A stretch of 64,000 nt of DNA from an uncultured Collinsella sp. (GCA_958405565.1 CATYEN010000006.1:14128-78127); one strand, 5' to 3'. Numbered from the stretch's first letter, positions 36,021 through 44,811 are shown. The notes: generated by a model from the sequence alone, not told the origin. Made by a program: numbers and translations.

Positions 36021-36085
36021 CGATGCACTGTTAGCTTAGGAAAGCACTCATCTAAGTCTGTCCCCAATGAGTGCCCAATGAGTGC
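36021..36085. repeat. Right REP-like unit flanking the RAYT gene
   Basis: GCACTCAT (36044-36051) pairs perfectly with ATGAGTGC (36067-36074) around a 15-nt loop holding GTCTGTCCCC. The segment 36040-36071 mirrors 35046-35077. An 11-bp unit, CCAATGAGTGC, is repeated in tandem at 36064-36074 and 36075-36085. Confidence 0.8.
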
Positions 36086-36119
36086 AAAAAAGGCGCCCTC
36101 CGTAGGGGAGGGCGCCTTT
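36086..36119 (-). terminator. Terminator after rpmB
   Basis: AAAGGCGCCCTCC (36089-36101) pairs perfectly with GGAGGGCGCCTTT (36107-36119). On the - strand the stem runs into six T. It abuts the right REP-like unit. Confidence 0.9.
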
Positions 36120-36187
36120 GGTAAGTTCTATGTGAACGCGAGGTCTTTGACCCGGAGAGTCCGAGGTACTTGTTGGTAAGACCTTAT

Positions 36188-36376
36188 TTAGGAGCGCGCA
36201 ACCTTGCCGGACTTGAGGCAGGTGGAGCAAACGTTCATCTTGCGACGGTGACCATCGACGACGACGTAGACGCGCTGGATGTTGGGGCGGAACTTACGGT
36301 TGGTGACGCGGTGAGAGTGGCTGATGGAGCGACCGGCAACGGGGTGCTTACCGCAAACTTCGCAAACTTTGGACAT
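36188..36376 (-). CDS. rpmB: 50S ribosomal protein L28
   Basis: Large-subunit protein. The sequence SKVCEVCGKHPVAGRSISHSHRVTNRKFRPNIQ is the L28 signature and carries CxxC pairs (CEVC and CSTC) typical of the zinc-binding form. 62 residues. ATG at 36376 has AAGGAGGG 6 bases ahead. It is transcribed alone, divergent from the pyr operon; a -10-like TATAGT on the - strand lies at 36431-36436. Confidence 0.97.
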   Translation of the reverse strand: MSKVCEVCGKHPVAGRSISHSHRVTNRKFRPNIQRVYVVVDGHRRKMNVCSTCLKSGKVARS

Positions 36377-36424
36377 AACTGACCCTCCTTGGGCGACAAA
36401 CGAACATGTCGCGTTAACAAACAA

Positions 36425-36698
36425 GCCTGAACTATAGCACAGAAGTCACTCCCTGTGCGCAATCTACACAGAGATATTCCTCTTTTGGCGATAGTGCCCA
36501 CGCCACGGCCCTGGACGTAGATCCGATTTGCGTGCAGCAGGGGGGATTATGCCAGCTCGTGCGTGCGTTTTCAAGCTCGTCCCACAAATATATATAGGTT
36601 TATTGAGCGTAGGGCTCCGTTTACGGATTGCTCTGTATTTATGCTCGCAATTAAGCTCAAGGTTGGCTACACTATCCCTTGACCATTAAAGGGGTACG
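36425..36698. other. Divergent intergenic region rpmB/pyrR
   Basis: No gene is seen here. The left edge should hold the rpmB promoter (TATAGT on the - strand at 36431-36436). The right part is AT-rich (36580-36690) and should hold the pyr promoter; TACACT at 36668-36673 is a weak -10 candidate without a clear -35. Confidence 0.4.
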
Positions 36699-36788
36699 AG
36701 ATACCCACATGGAATTACATAGCTGCCAAAGAGCAGCCCTTCCTGTGGGTGTCTGGTCCGCTTTGAGCGGTCGGGCATCTATTTTTTT
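36699..36788 (+). promoter_or_regulatory. Putative PyrR-type attenuator leader of the pyr operon
   Basis: A 5' hairpin pairs 36699-36709 (AGATACCCACA) with 36744-36754 (TGTGGGTGTCT), and inside it GCTGC (36722-36726) pairs with GCAGC (36733-36737) around the hexaloop CAAAGA, close to the CNGNGA loop of PyrR-binding RNAs. It is followed by a terminator-like stem, 36750-36762 with 36766-36777, and seven T (36782-36788). The two structures share 36750-36754, so they exclude each other. The folding was done by eye; PyrR control is inferred because pyrR is the next gene. Confidence 0.6.
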
Positions 36789-36815
36789 GACTGTGTCAGC
36801 AGTCAAGACATGTGA

Positions 36816-37412
<597 letters not shown>

Positions 37413-37416
37413 TACC

Positions 37417-38361
37417 GTGGCGTTCAACCATAAGCACCTGATCGACATTACCGAGTACTCCGAAGAGGACATCAAGCTCATCCTCGAGACCGCCAAGGCG
37501 TTCTCCGAGGTCAACGAGCGTGCGATCAAAAAGGTCCCCACGCTCAAGGGCAAGACCATCGTCAACATGTTTAACGAGCCCTCGACGCGCACGCGCAGCT
37601 CCTTCGAGCTTGCCGAGAAGCGTCTTTCGGCCGACAGCCTCAACTTTGGCGGCTCCTCGACCTCCACGGTCAAGGGCGAGAGCCTCGTCGACACCGTCGA
37701 GACCCTCAACGCCTATAAGATCGACTGCATCGTCGTGCGCGACAAGCACGCCGGCGCGCCCTACATCGTCACGCAGAACTCGCCCGCGAGCGTCATCTGC
37801 GCCGGCGACGGCAAGCACAACCACCCCACGCAGGCCCTGCTCGACCTGTACACCATCTGGGAGCACAAGGGCGACTTCCACGGTCTGAAGGTCGCCGTCG
37901 TCGGCGATATCGCGCACTCCCGTGTCTGCGGCTCGCTGATCCCCGCCCTTAAGATCATGGGCTGCGAGACCTACGCCGTCGCCCCCGGCACGCTGCTGCC
38001 GCCGGCGCCCGAGGTCCTGGGCTGCGACCACGTGACGAGCGACCTCGATTCCGTCCTGCCCGAGCTGGACGTCGTCTACATGCTGCGCGTGCAGCAGGAG
38101 CGCCTCGAGGGCGCTCCGTTCCCGACCATTCGTGAGTACCACAAGCTCTTCGGCCTGACCAAGGACCGCGAGAAGCTCATGAAGCCCGACGCGATCATCT
38201 GTCACCCGGGCCCCATCAACCGCGGCGTCGAGTTCGACTCCTATATGGCCGACCACCCGCAACGCTCCGTCATCCTGGAGCAGGTCTACGCCGGTATCTG
38301 CGTGCGTATGGCTATCCTGTATCTGCTGCTTGGAGGTGCCGATAATGGCCTTGCTTCTTAA
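37417..38361 (+). CDS. pyrB: Aspartate carbamoyltransferase catalytic subunit
   Basis: Condenses carbamoyl phosphate with aspartate. The carbamoyl-phosphate motif NEPSTRTRSSFELAEKRL is complete, followed by HPTQALLDLYTIWEH and the aspartate-side segment CHPGPINRGVE. 314 residues. GTG 37417 lies 4 bases after the pyrR stop behind GGAGGTGAG. No pyrI regulatory subunit is seen, so this is the unregulated Gram-positive form. It overlaps pyrC by 17 bp. Confidence 0.96.
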   Translation: MAFNHKHLIDITEYSEEDIKLILETAKAFSEVNERAIKKVPTLKGKTIVNMFNEPSTRTRSSFELAEKRLSADSLNFGGSSTSTVKGESLVDTVETLNAYKIDCIVVRDKHAGAPYIVTQNSPASVICAGDGKHNHPTQALLDLYTIWEHKGDFHGLKVAVVGDIAHSRVCGSLIPALKIMGCETYAVAPGTLLPPAPEVLGCDHVTSDLDSVLPELDVVYMLRVQQERLEGAPFPTIREYHKLFGLTKDREKLMKPDAIICHPGPINRGVEFDSYMADHPQRSVILEQVYAGICVRMAILYLLLGGADNGLAS

Positions 38362-39634
38362 GAATGCCCACGTCATCGACCCGTCCGTCGAGCTTGACGG
38401 TGTCGTTGACGTCCTGATTGACGGCGACAAGATCGCCGAGGTCGGCGAGAATCTCGCCGTCGAGGGAGCCGAGGTCCGCGACCTTTCCGGCAAGTACCTC
38501 GTCCCCGGCCTGGTGGATATGCACGTGCATCTGCGCGAGCCCGGCTACGAGGTCAAAGAGGACATCGAGAGCGGCACCCGCGCTGCTGCCAAGGGCGGCT
38601 TCACCGGCGTGTGCTCCATGCCCAACACCGATCCCGTCACCGATAACGGCACCGTCGTGGAGTTCGTCAAGTCCCGCGCTGCCGAGGTCGGTCACTGCCG
38701 CGTCTATCCGTCGGGCGCCATGACCCGCGGTCTTAAGGGCGAGGCCATGTCCGAGATGGGCGATATGGTCGCCCACGGCGCCGTCGCCTTCACTGACGAC
38801 GGTCGCGGCGTGCAGGGCGCGGGCATGCTCCGTCGCTGCATGGACTACGGCAAGATGTTCGGCAAGGTCTTCATGAGCCACTGCCAGGACGAGGACCTGG
38901 TCGGCCACGGCCAGATCAACGAGGGCAAGGTCTCGACCCGTCTGGCTCTCGAGGGCTGGCCGGCTGCCGGCGAGGAGCTCCAGATCGCCCGCGACATCGA
39001 GATCGCCAAGCTGACCGGTGCCAAGCTGCACATCCAGCACATCTCCACCGCCCATGGCCTGGAGATCGTGCGTGCCGGTAAGGCCGCTGGCGTTCAGGTT
39101 ACCTGCGAGGCCACCCCGCACCACATGTTCCTGACCGAGAACGACCTGGACGAGACCTACAACACCTCGCTCAAGGTCAATCCGCCGCTGCGCACCGACG
39201 AGGACGCCGAGGCCATCCGTCAGGGTGTCATCGACGGCACCGTCGACGTTATCGTCACCGATCACGCTCCCCACACCCCGTGGGAGAAGGCCCGTGAGTT
39301 CGAGCTTGCGCCCTTCGGCATGATCGGCCTCGAGACTTCGCTGTCGCTCGTCCTCACCGAGCTGGTCAACACGGGCAAGATGAGCATGGGCCGCATGGTC
39401 GAGCTCATGGCCATCAAGCCGCGTGAGATCCTGGGCCTCGATCAGGTTCAGGTCAAGGTGGGCTCCGTCGCCGACCTGACCGTCTTCGACGCGTCCGCCA
39501 CCTGGACGGTCGGCGAGGACGGCTACGAGTCGCGTGCCGAGAACTCCGGTTTTGCCGGCCGCACGCTCACCGGTCGTGCCACCGATGTGTTTGTCGGCGG
39601 TAAACAGACGCTTGCCGACGGCTGCATCTGCTAG
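38345..39634 (+). CDS. pyrC: Dihydroorotase
   Basis: Cyclises carbamoyl aspartate to dihydroorotate. It is a class I amidohydrolase: VDMHVHLREPGYEVKEDIESGTRAAAKGGFTGVCSMPNT holds the first metal His pair, with later His in HISTAHGLE and CEATPHHMFLTE, and Asp in VIVTDHAPH. 429 residues. ATG 38345 has GGAGGTG ahead and lies inside the end of pyrB. A terminator-like hairpin follows before pyrK. Confidence 0.96.
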   Translation: MALLLKNAHVIDPSVELDGVVDVLIDGDKIAEVGENLAVEGAEVRDLSGKYLVPGLVDMHVHLREPGYEVKEDIESGTRAAAKGGFTGVCSMPNTDPVTDNGTVVEFVKSRAAEVGHCRVYPSGAMTRGLKGEAMSEMGDMVAHGAVAFTDDGRGVQGAGMLRRCMDYGKMFGKVFMSHCQDEDLVGHGQINEGKVSTRLALEGWPAAGEELQIARDIEIAKLTGAKLHIQHISTAHGLEIVRAGKAAGVQVTCEATPHHMFLTENDLDETYNTSLKVNPPLRTDEDAEAIRQGVIDGTVDVIVTDHAPHTPWEKAREFELAPFGMIGLETSLSLVLTELVNTGKMSMGRMVELMAIKPREILGLDQVQVKVGSVADLTVFDASATWTVGEDGYESRAENSGFAGRTLTGRATDVFVGGKQTLADGCIC

Positions 39635-39654
39635 CATAGCCTTATCGCTTTTGT

Positions 39655-39683
39655 GCGCGGCGCCCTTGCGGTGCCGCGCTTTC
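39655..39683 (+). terminator. Terminator-like hairpin between pyrC and pyrK
   Basis: GCGCGGCGCC (39655-39664) pairs with GGTGCCGCGC (39670-39679) with one wobble, followed by TTTCTGTT. A small perfect hairpin CCATGC/GCATGG (39696-39711) follows, just ahead of the pyrK Shine-Dalgarno. It may lower transcription of pyrKDF relative to pyrRBC. Confidence 0.55.
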
Positions 39684-39726
39684 TGTTCGCCTGAACCATG
39701 CAACCGCATGGGGGATTGGAGCGTCT

Positions 39727-40518
39727 ATGCCCACACCTTCCACTGCACGCATGCACGACTTCGAGGTCGTCTCGAACCAGGAGATCGCCGACGGCATCTT
39801 CTCGCTCGTTATCTCGGCCCCCAAGCTTGCAAGTGCGCTCAAGCCCGGTCAGTTTGTGAACATTGCCGTGCCCGGCGATGCGTCCTCGCTGCTTCGCGTG
39901 CCCCTGAGCTTCTATCGCGCCGACGCCCAGGCCGGCACCGTCGAGCTGTGGTACGCCGTCGTGGGCGACGACACCCGTCGTCTGTCGCAGATGGCCCCCG
40001 GTTCCACCTCTAATCTGCTGGGCCCTGGCGGCCGCGGCTGGCTTGTGCCCGAGGGCACCAGGAAGGCGCTGCTCGTTGCGGGCGGCATCGGTGTCCCGCC
40101 CGTGCTGTGCCTTGCCGGCATGCTCGTCGAGCAGGGTGTGGCCGTCGACGTGTGCCTGGGCTTTGGCACCGCGTCCAAGGCCGTGGGCGTCGATGAGTTC
40201 CGCGCGCTGGGCGCCACGGTCAACGTGTGCACCGACGACGGCTCGCTCGGCACGCACGGTTTTTGCACCGACCCGGCAGCCGAGCTGCTTGGAGAGGGCG
40301 GCTACGACTACGTCGCCAGCTGCGGTCCCGCCGTCATGATGAAGAAAGTCGCCGCCGCTGCCGCCGATGCCGGTGCGTACTGCGAGGTGTCGCTCGAGCG
40401 CATGATGAGCTGCGGCTTTGGCGCCTGCAACACCTGCAATGTCGAGACGGTCGACGGTATGAAGGGTGCCTGCATGTGCGGCCCCGTGTTCGATGCTTCC
40501 AAGGTGGTGGTCTTCTAG
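39727..40518 (+). CDS. pyrK: Dihydroorotate dehydrogenase electron transfer subunit
   Basis: FAD and 2Fe-2S subunit that passes electrons from PyrD to NAD in class 1B enzymes. The FAD domain contains LRVPLSFYRADAQ, the NAD domain ALLVAGGIGVPPVLCLAGML, and the cluster ligands lie in MMSCGFGACNTCNVET followed by CMCGP. 263 residues. ATG 39727 follows TTGGAG. It overlaps the start region of pyrD, its partner. This shows an NAD-linked, anaerobe-friendly enzyme. Confidence 0.95.
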   Translation: MPTPSTARMHDFEVVSNQEIADGIFSLVISAPKLASALKPGQFVNIAVPGDASSLLRVPLSFYRADAQAGTVELWYAVVGDDTRRLSQMAPGSTSNLLGPGGRGWLVPEGTRKALLVAGGIGVPPVLCLAGMLVEQGVAVDVCLGFGTASKAVGVDEFRALGATVNVCTDDGSLGTHGFCTDPAAELLGEGGYDYVASCGPAVMMKKVAAAAADAGAYCEVSLERMMSCGFGACNTCNVETVDGMKGACMCGPVFDASKVVVF

Positions 40519-41441
40519 TGGGTACCGTGAACATGGCCGTCGATTTCGGCGGCGTCAAGATGCAGAACCCCATCAACACCGCAGCCGGTACCTTTGGCTA
40601 CGGTTGGCAGTTCCAGAACTTCTTTGATGTTTCCCAGCTGGGCGCCATCACCACCAAGGGTTGTGCTGCCGAGCCCTGGCCCGGCAATCCCGCACCCCGC
40701 ATGGCCGAGATTCCCGGCGGTATGATCAACTCCGTGGGCCTTCAGAACCCCGGCGTGGCCGCCTTTGCCCGCGAGTCCGGTCCGTGGCTCGAACAGCTGT
40801 CCAAGGACGGCTGCCAGGTCATCTGTCAGGTTGCCGGCCACTCCGTTGACGAGTTTGTCCGCGCACTCGAGATGTATGTCGAGCTGTGCCCCTGGGCTGC
40901 CGGCTACGAGATCAACGTGAGCTGCCCTAATATCGCCGCCGGCGGTGCCGCCATGGGTTCCACGCCCGAGGGCGCCTCTTCCGTTATGGCCGCCTGCCGC
41001 AAGGTGACCGATAAGCCGCTGTTCGTGAAGATGGCGCCGGTCAACGTCGCCGAGATCGCCAAGGCCCTCGAGGCTGCCGGTGCCGACGGCCTTTCGGTCA
41101 TCAACTCCATCCAGGGCATGGCCATCGACGTCCATACCCGCAAGTCCCGCGTGGCCAAGCCCAAGGGCGGCCTTTCGGGCCCGCTGTGCCACCATATCGC
41201 CGTGCGCATGGTCTGGGAGGTCGCCCAAGCCGTCGATATCCCCATCAACGGTGTCGGCGGTGTCATGACCGGCGAGGATGCGGCTGAGTTTATCTTGGCC
41301 GGTGCCACCTGCGTGTCGGTCGGCATGGCCAACTTCGTCGATCCGTGTGCTTCGCTTAAAATCGCGCGCGAGCTCGAGGCCTGGGCAGAGTCTCAGGGCG
41401 TGAAGGATATCAACGAGCTGGTAGGTGCTTTCGAATGCTAG
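40518..41441 (+). CDS. pyrD: Dihydroorotate dehydrogenase (NAD+), catalytic subunit
   Basis: FMN enzyme of class 1B that oxidises dihydroorotate. GGVKMQNPINTAAGTFGYG opens the barrel, and the catalytic Cys sits in YEINVSCPNIAAGG; later PINGVGGVMTGEDAAEFILAGA binds FMN phosphate. About 307 residues. GTG 40518 overlaps the pyrK stop; GTG 40527 and ATG 40533 are alternatives. The end overlaps pyrF by 7 bp. Confidence 0.95.
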   Translation: MGTVNMAVDFGGVKMQNPINTAAGTFGYGWQFQNFFDVSQLGAITTKGCAAEPWPGNPAPRMAEIPGGMINSVGLQNPGVAAFARESGPWLEQLSKDGCQVICQVAGHSVDEFVRALEMYVELCPWAAGYEINVSCPNIAAGGAAMGSTPEGASSVMAACRKVTDKPLFVKMAPVNVAEIAKALEAAGADGLSVINSIQGMAIDVHTRKSRVAKPKGGLSGPLCHHIAVRMVWEVAQAVDIPINGVGGVMTGEDAAEFILAGATCVSVGMANFVDPCASLKIARELEAWAESQGVKDINELVGAFEC

Positions 41442-42151
41442 AGACCGATGCCCGCGACCGTGTTATCGTCGCCCTCGACTGCGACCGTGAGCGCGCGCTC
41501 GAGCTCGCCCACGAGCTTTCGGGCCATGCCGCCTGGCTCAAGGTCGGCATGACGCTCTATTACGCCGAGGGCCCCGAGATCGTCAAGACGTTCAAGGACT
41601 TGGGCTTTAAGGTCTTCCTCGACCTCAAGTTCCATGACATTCCGCATCAGGTGCGCGGTGCCGCCCGTTCGGCCTCGCTCGCCGGTGCCGACCTGCTCTC
41701 GGTCCATGGCTTGGGTTCGGGCGCTATGCTCGCTGCGTGCCGTGAGGGTGCCGAGGAGGCGCGCGAGGACCGCGCCAAGCTCGTTGCCATCACCGTGCTC
41801 ACGAGCATGAATCAGGATTCGCTGGCCGAGATCGGCGTCGAGTCGCCCGTCGCCGAGGAAGCCGTCCGCCTGGCAAAGCTTGCCCAGGCCAACGGTATCG
41901 ACGGCATCGTGTGCTCGCCGATGGAGGCCCACGACATGCGTGAGTTGCTCGGCCCCGACGCGCTGATCGTGACTCCGGGTGTGCGTCCGGTGGGTGCCGC
42001 CCTTGGTGACCAGTCCCGCGTGGCGACGCCTTCTCAGGCTATTGAGCGTGGCGCAAGCCACATTGTGGTGGGCCGTCCCATCACCGGTGCCGACGATCCG
42101 GTTGCCGCCTTTGACGCCATCGTTGCCGAGCTGATCGAAAACGTCGCGTAA
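41435..42151 (+). CDS. pyrF: Orotidine 5'-phosphate decarboxylase
   Basis: Last step to UMP. The active-site motif FLDLKFHDIPHQVRGAARS holds the Lys-Asp set, and VTPGVRPVGAALGDQSRVATPSQAIERGASHIVVGRPI is the phosphate-binding end. 238 residues, the short bacterial type. ATG 41435 overlaps the pyrD end. It closes the pyr operon here; pyrE, needed for the step before, is not in the window. Confidence 0.96.
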   Translation: MLETDARDRVIVALDCDRERALELAHELSGHAAWLKVGMTLYYAEGPEIVKTFKDLGFKVFLDLKFHDIPHQVRGAARSASLAGADLLSVHGLGSGAMLAACREGAEEAREDRAKLVAITVLTSMNQDSLAEIGVESPVAEEAVRLAKLAQANGIDGIVCSPMEAHDMRELLGPDALIVTPGVRPVGAALGDQSRVATPSQAIERGASHIVVGRPITGADDPVAAFDAIVAELIENVA

Positions 42152-42197
42152 AAGATTCCCCTAAGTCACCACTTTTGGGTCTCATTAGCACAAAATA

Positions 42198-42253
42198 GCC
42201 CCTGTTCCTGCGTAAACTTTCCCATCCTTTATGTGGAATCGCAGGTCAGGGGC
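42198..42253 (+). other. Long imperfect hairpin in the pyrF-mihF gap
   Basis: GCCCCTG (42198-42204) pairs with CAGGGGC (42247-42253), and CCTGCG (42207-42212) with CGCAGG (42240-42245), giving 13 bp with a small bulge and a 27-nt loop. Downstream U content is low. It is possibly the pyrF terminator; the rest of the 239-bp gap holds no gene. TAAAAT at 42341-42346 is a -10 candidate for mihF. Confidence 0.45.
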
Positions 42254-42390
42254 TTAACTTTGGGCGCAGTATATTGCACTTTTTGCGGGTATCGTCTAAC
42301 CTATGGAGCCGCGATTGGGCATTTTGTACGTTCTACGTGCTAAAATGCCAATTATTGAATCAGATATAACCCAACTATTTGGAGGTACGA

Positions 42391-42699
42391 ATGGCACTCC
42401 CTCAGCTTACCGACGAGCAGCGCAAGCAGGCTCTTGAGAAGGCTGCTGCCGCACGTCACGCCCGCGCTGAGCTTCGCGAGCAGATCAAGAAGGGCGAGAA
42501 GTCCCTCGAGTCCGTGCTCAACTCCGATGACCCCATCGCTTCCCGCATGAAGGTTTCCACCCTCATCGAGTCTCTCCCCGGTTATGGCAAGGCCAAGGCC
42601 GCCAAGATCATGGAGGAGCTCGGTATCTCCGCTACTCGTCGCGTCCAGGGCCTCGGCGTCCGTCAGCGCGAGCAGCTCCTCGAGCAGCTGACCAAATAA
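42391..42699 (+). CDS. mihF: Integration host factor, actinobacterial type
   Basis: Small nucleoid protein of the actinobacterial IHF family, unrelated to HU-type IHF; it bends DNA and shapes the chromosome. 102 residues. The N-terminal long helix (LTDEQRKQALEKAAAARHARAELREQIKKGE) and the helix-two-turn-helix core (RMKVSTLIESLPGYGKAKAAKIMEELGI) are visible. ATG 42391 follows GGAGG. It sits directly before gmk, the conserved actinobacterial position, which helps place the organism. Confidence 0.92.
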   Translation: MALPQLTDEQRKQALEKAAAARHARAELREQIKKGEKSLESVLNSDDPIASRMKVSTLIESLPGYGKAKAAKIMEELGISATRRVQGLGVRQREQLLEQLTK

Positions 42700-43269
42700 G
42701 TGAGCGCTCAGGATTCCAAGCTCTTTGTGATTTCTGGACCGTCAGGCGCAGGCAAGGGTACGCTCGTCACTCGTGTGCGCGAGCGCCGCTCGAACCTGGG
42801 TCTGACGGTTTCGGCTACCACGCGAGCACCACGCAAAGGTGAGGTCGACGGCGTCAACTACTTTTTTCTGACGCGCGAGGAGTTCGACCGCCGCGTGGCA
42901 AACGGTGAGTTTGTTGAGTGGGCCGAGGTCCACGGTAACTGCTACGGCACGTTGGTGAGCGAGGTCACATCCAAGCTCGCCTCGGGCTCGTCTCTGATTT
43001 TGGAGATCGATGTCCAGGGCGCCCTGCAGGTGAAGGAGCGTTTCCCCGAGGCCGTGCTGATCTTTATCAAGCCGCCTTCGCTTGAGGTGCTTCGCGAGCG
43101 TCTAGTCGGTCGCGGTACCGAGACGCCCGAGACGATTGAGCTGCGTATGGCAAACGCCGCCGATGAGCTTGCCCTTGCCGACCGCTACGACGACGTCGTG
43201 GTGAATGACGATCTCGACCGCGCGACCGATGAGCTCGTTCGCGTTCTCGATATGCATGAAAGGATCTGA
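42700..43269 (+). CDS. gmk: Guanylate kinase
   Basis: Phosphorylates GMP to GDP. The P-loop FVISGPSGAGKGTLV, the GMP-binding TTRAPRKGEVDGVNYFFLTREEF, and LEIDVQGALQVK are family signatures. 189 residues. GTG 42700 directly follows the mihF stop, so translation is coupled. rpoZ follows 5 bp on. Confidence 0.96.
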   Translation: MSAQDSKLFVISGPSGAGKGTLVTRVRERRSNLGLTVSATTRAPRKGEVDGVNYFFLTREEFDRRVANGEFVEWAEVHGNCYGTLVSEVTSKLASGSSLILEIDVQGALQVKERFPEAVLIFIKPPSLEVLRERLVGRGTETPETIELRMANAADELALADRYDDVVVNDDLDRATDELVRVLDMHERI

Positions 43270-43274
43270 GGTCC

Positions 43275-43556
43275 GTGTCCGTTGTAAAGCCTTGCATTGA
43301 CGATCTTCTGGAGAAGACTGATCACAACCGCTTCCTGCTCGCTTCGCTTGCCTCCAAGCGCGCCTGCGACATCAATAGCATGCTGCGTGGCCAGCACAAT
43401 CGCGTGCTTGCCGTCCAGGATGTCGATGACATCACCATTGGGCTTTCCGGTGCCGATACCATCTCGATGGCTATGGACGAGATTGTCGACGGCGACATCT
43501 CTTATGACGAGGCCCGTTACGAGAAGGCGCTCGGCCACAAGGTTGCTGAAGCCTAA
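43275..43556 (+). CDS. rpoZ: DNA-directed RNA polymerase omega subunit
   Basis: Small subunit that helps fold beta-prime. The motif NRFLLASLASKRACDINSML matches the conserved omega core with the RA/RQ segment. 93 residues. GTG 43275 lies 5 bases after gmk and has GGATCTGAGG ahead. It is followed directly by thiI. Confidence 0.92.
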   Translation: MSVVKPCIDDLLEKTDHNRFLLASLASKRACDINSMLRGQHNRVLAVQDVDDITIGLSGADTISMAMDEIVDGDISYDEARYEKALGHKVAEA

Positions 43557-44801
43557 ATGGCGGCTCGCGTCTGCCTAGTCCACTATCACGAGGTTGGGCT
43601 GAAGGGCAAGAACCGCGCACATTTTGAGCATATCCTCATGAATAACATTAAGGCGGCCTTGGCCGCCTTTTCCGTGAGCGCCGTGTCTCGAATTTCCGGT
43701 TATATCCTCGTGACCTTTAACGAGCATCAGGCCGACGAGGCGGCGCGTGTCATCCGCACCGTCCCCGGCGTTGCCCGTGTGTCTTTGGCGTATCACACCA
43801 ACCGCGATCCGCAGGAGTACTGCGCCGCCGCCGTGAAGGCGCTGCGCGAGTTTGGTTCCTTCGATTCGTTTAAGGTGCACGCCAAGCGCTCCAATACTGA
43901 CTATGAGCTCACCTCGATCGATATCAATCGTCAGGTGGGCGAGGTGCTGTGTGAGGCCTTTCCCGATAAAAAGGTTCAAATGCACGACCCCGATGCGATG
44001 GTGCACGTACTGGTGGTCCAGGGTAGCGTTTATGTGTACGCGCGCTCCGAGCGCGGCGTGGGCGGTCTGCCGGTGGGTTCTGCCGGCAAGGTCGTGACGC
44101 TGCTGTCGTCGGGTATCGATTCTCCGGTGGCGACCTGGATGCTCGCGCGCCGCGGCGCGGTGTGCGTGCCGGTACATTTCTCCGGTCGTCCGCAGACGCC
44201 CGATACGAGTGAGTATTTGGTGCAGGACATCATCCGTGCGCTTGAGCCGGGTGTCCAGATCGGCCGCCTGTACGTGGTGCCGTTTGGCGACTGCCAGCGT
44301 GAGATTTCGGTCACCTGTCCCAGCAACCTGCGCGTGATCATGTATCGCCGCATTATGTATTCGGTTGCTGAGCGCATTGCACACATCGAGGGTGCCAAGG
44401 CCATCGTTACGGGCGAATCGCTTGGACAGGTTGCCTCCCAAACGCTCGAGAACATCATGGCCGTCAACGAGGCCGTGAAGATCCCCGTGTTCCGTCCTCT
44501 CATCGGTTCGGACAAGCAGGAGATCATCGCGCGCGCCGAGGAGATCGGTACCTTCGATATCTCGACTGAGGCCGCTCCCGACTGCTGCACGCTGTTTATG
44601 CCGCGCCGTCCCGAGACGCACGCTAAACTCGATGCCGTGCATGAGGCCTGGGAGTTGTTCGATCATGAGGAGATGATCGAGCGCCTGCTCAAGCAGACCG
44701 AGTACATCGACTTCGAGAGCAACACGTACAAGGCCCCTAAGACCTTAAAACGCAAACATTCGGAGCTTGCTCCGCGTGAGATTTACCAAGATCACGAATA
44801 A
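43557..44801 (+). CDS. thiI: tRNA 4-thiouridylation/thiamine protein ThiI
   Basis: Adenylates tRNA U8 for sulfur transfer. A ferredoxin-like and THUMP domain covers about residues 1-170, then the PP-loop VVTLLSSGIDSPVATWMLARRG, in which SSGIDS replaces the more common SGGIDS. 414 residues; there is no C-terminal rhodanese domain, as in many Gram-positives, so sulfur probably comes from a dedicated desulfurase not seen here. ATG 43557 directly follows rpoZ. A strong terminator follows. Confidence 0.93.
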   Translation: MAARVCLVHYHEVGLKGKNRAHFEHILMNNIKAALAAFSVSAVSRISGYILVTFNEHQADEAARVIRTVPGVARVSLAYHTNRDPQEYCAAAVKALREFGSFDSFKVHAKRSNTDYELTSIDINRQVGEVLCEAFPDKKVQMHDPDAMVHVLVVQGSVYVYARSERGVGGLPVGSAGKVVTLLSSGIDSPVATWMLARRGAVCVPVHFSGRPQTPDTSEYLVQDIIRALEPGVQIGRLYVVPFGDCQREISVTCPSNLRVIMYRRIMYSVAERIAHIEGAKAIVTGESLGQVASQTLENIMAVNEAVKIPVFRPLIGSDKQEIIARAEEIGTFDISTEAAPDCCTLFMPRRPETHAKLDAVHEAWELFDHEEMIERLLKQTEYIDFESNTYKAPKTLKRKHSELAPREIYQDHE

Positions 44802-44811
44802 ATTTGTGCAT

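Larger units (their letters stand above)
35031..36085 (+). mobile_element. RAYT-REP module
   Basis: A single Y1-type transposase gene is bracketed by inverted REP-like sequences (35031-35093 and 36021-36085). This is the layout of REP-associated tyrosine transposase loci. There is no second gene, no drug-resistance cargo and no obvious target duplication. The exact ends are not known. Confidence 0.65.

Noticed and set aside
36064..36085. Start of a CRISPR array
   Set aside because: The two 11-bp units are directly adjacent without spacers; no CRISPR-like spacing or cas gene was seen anywhere in the window.
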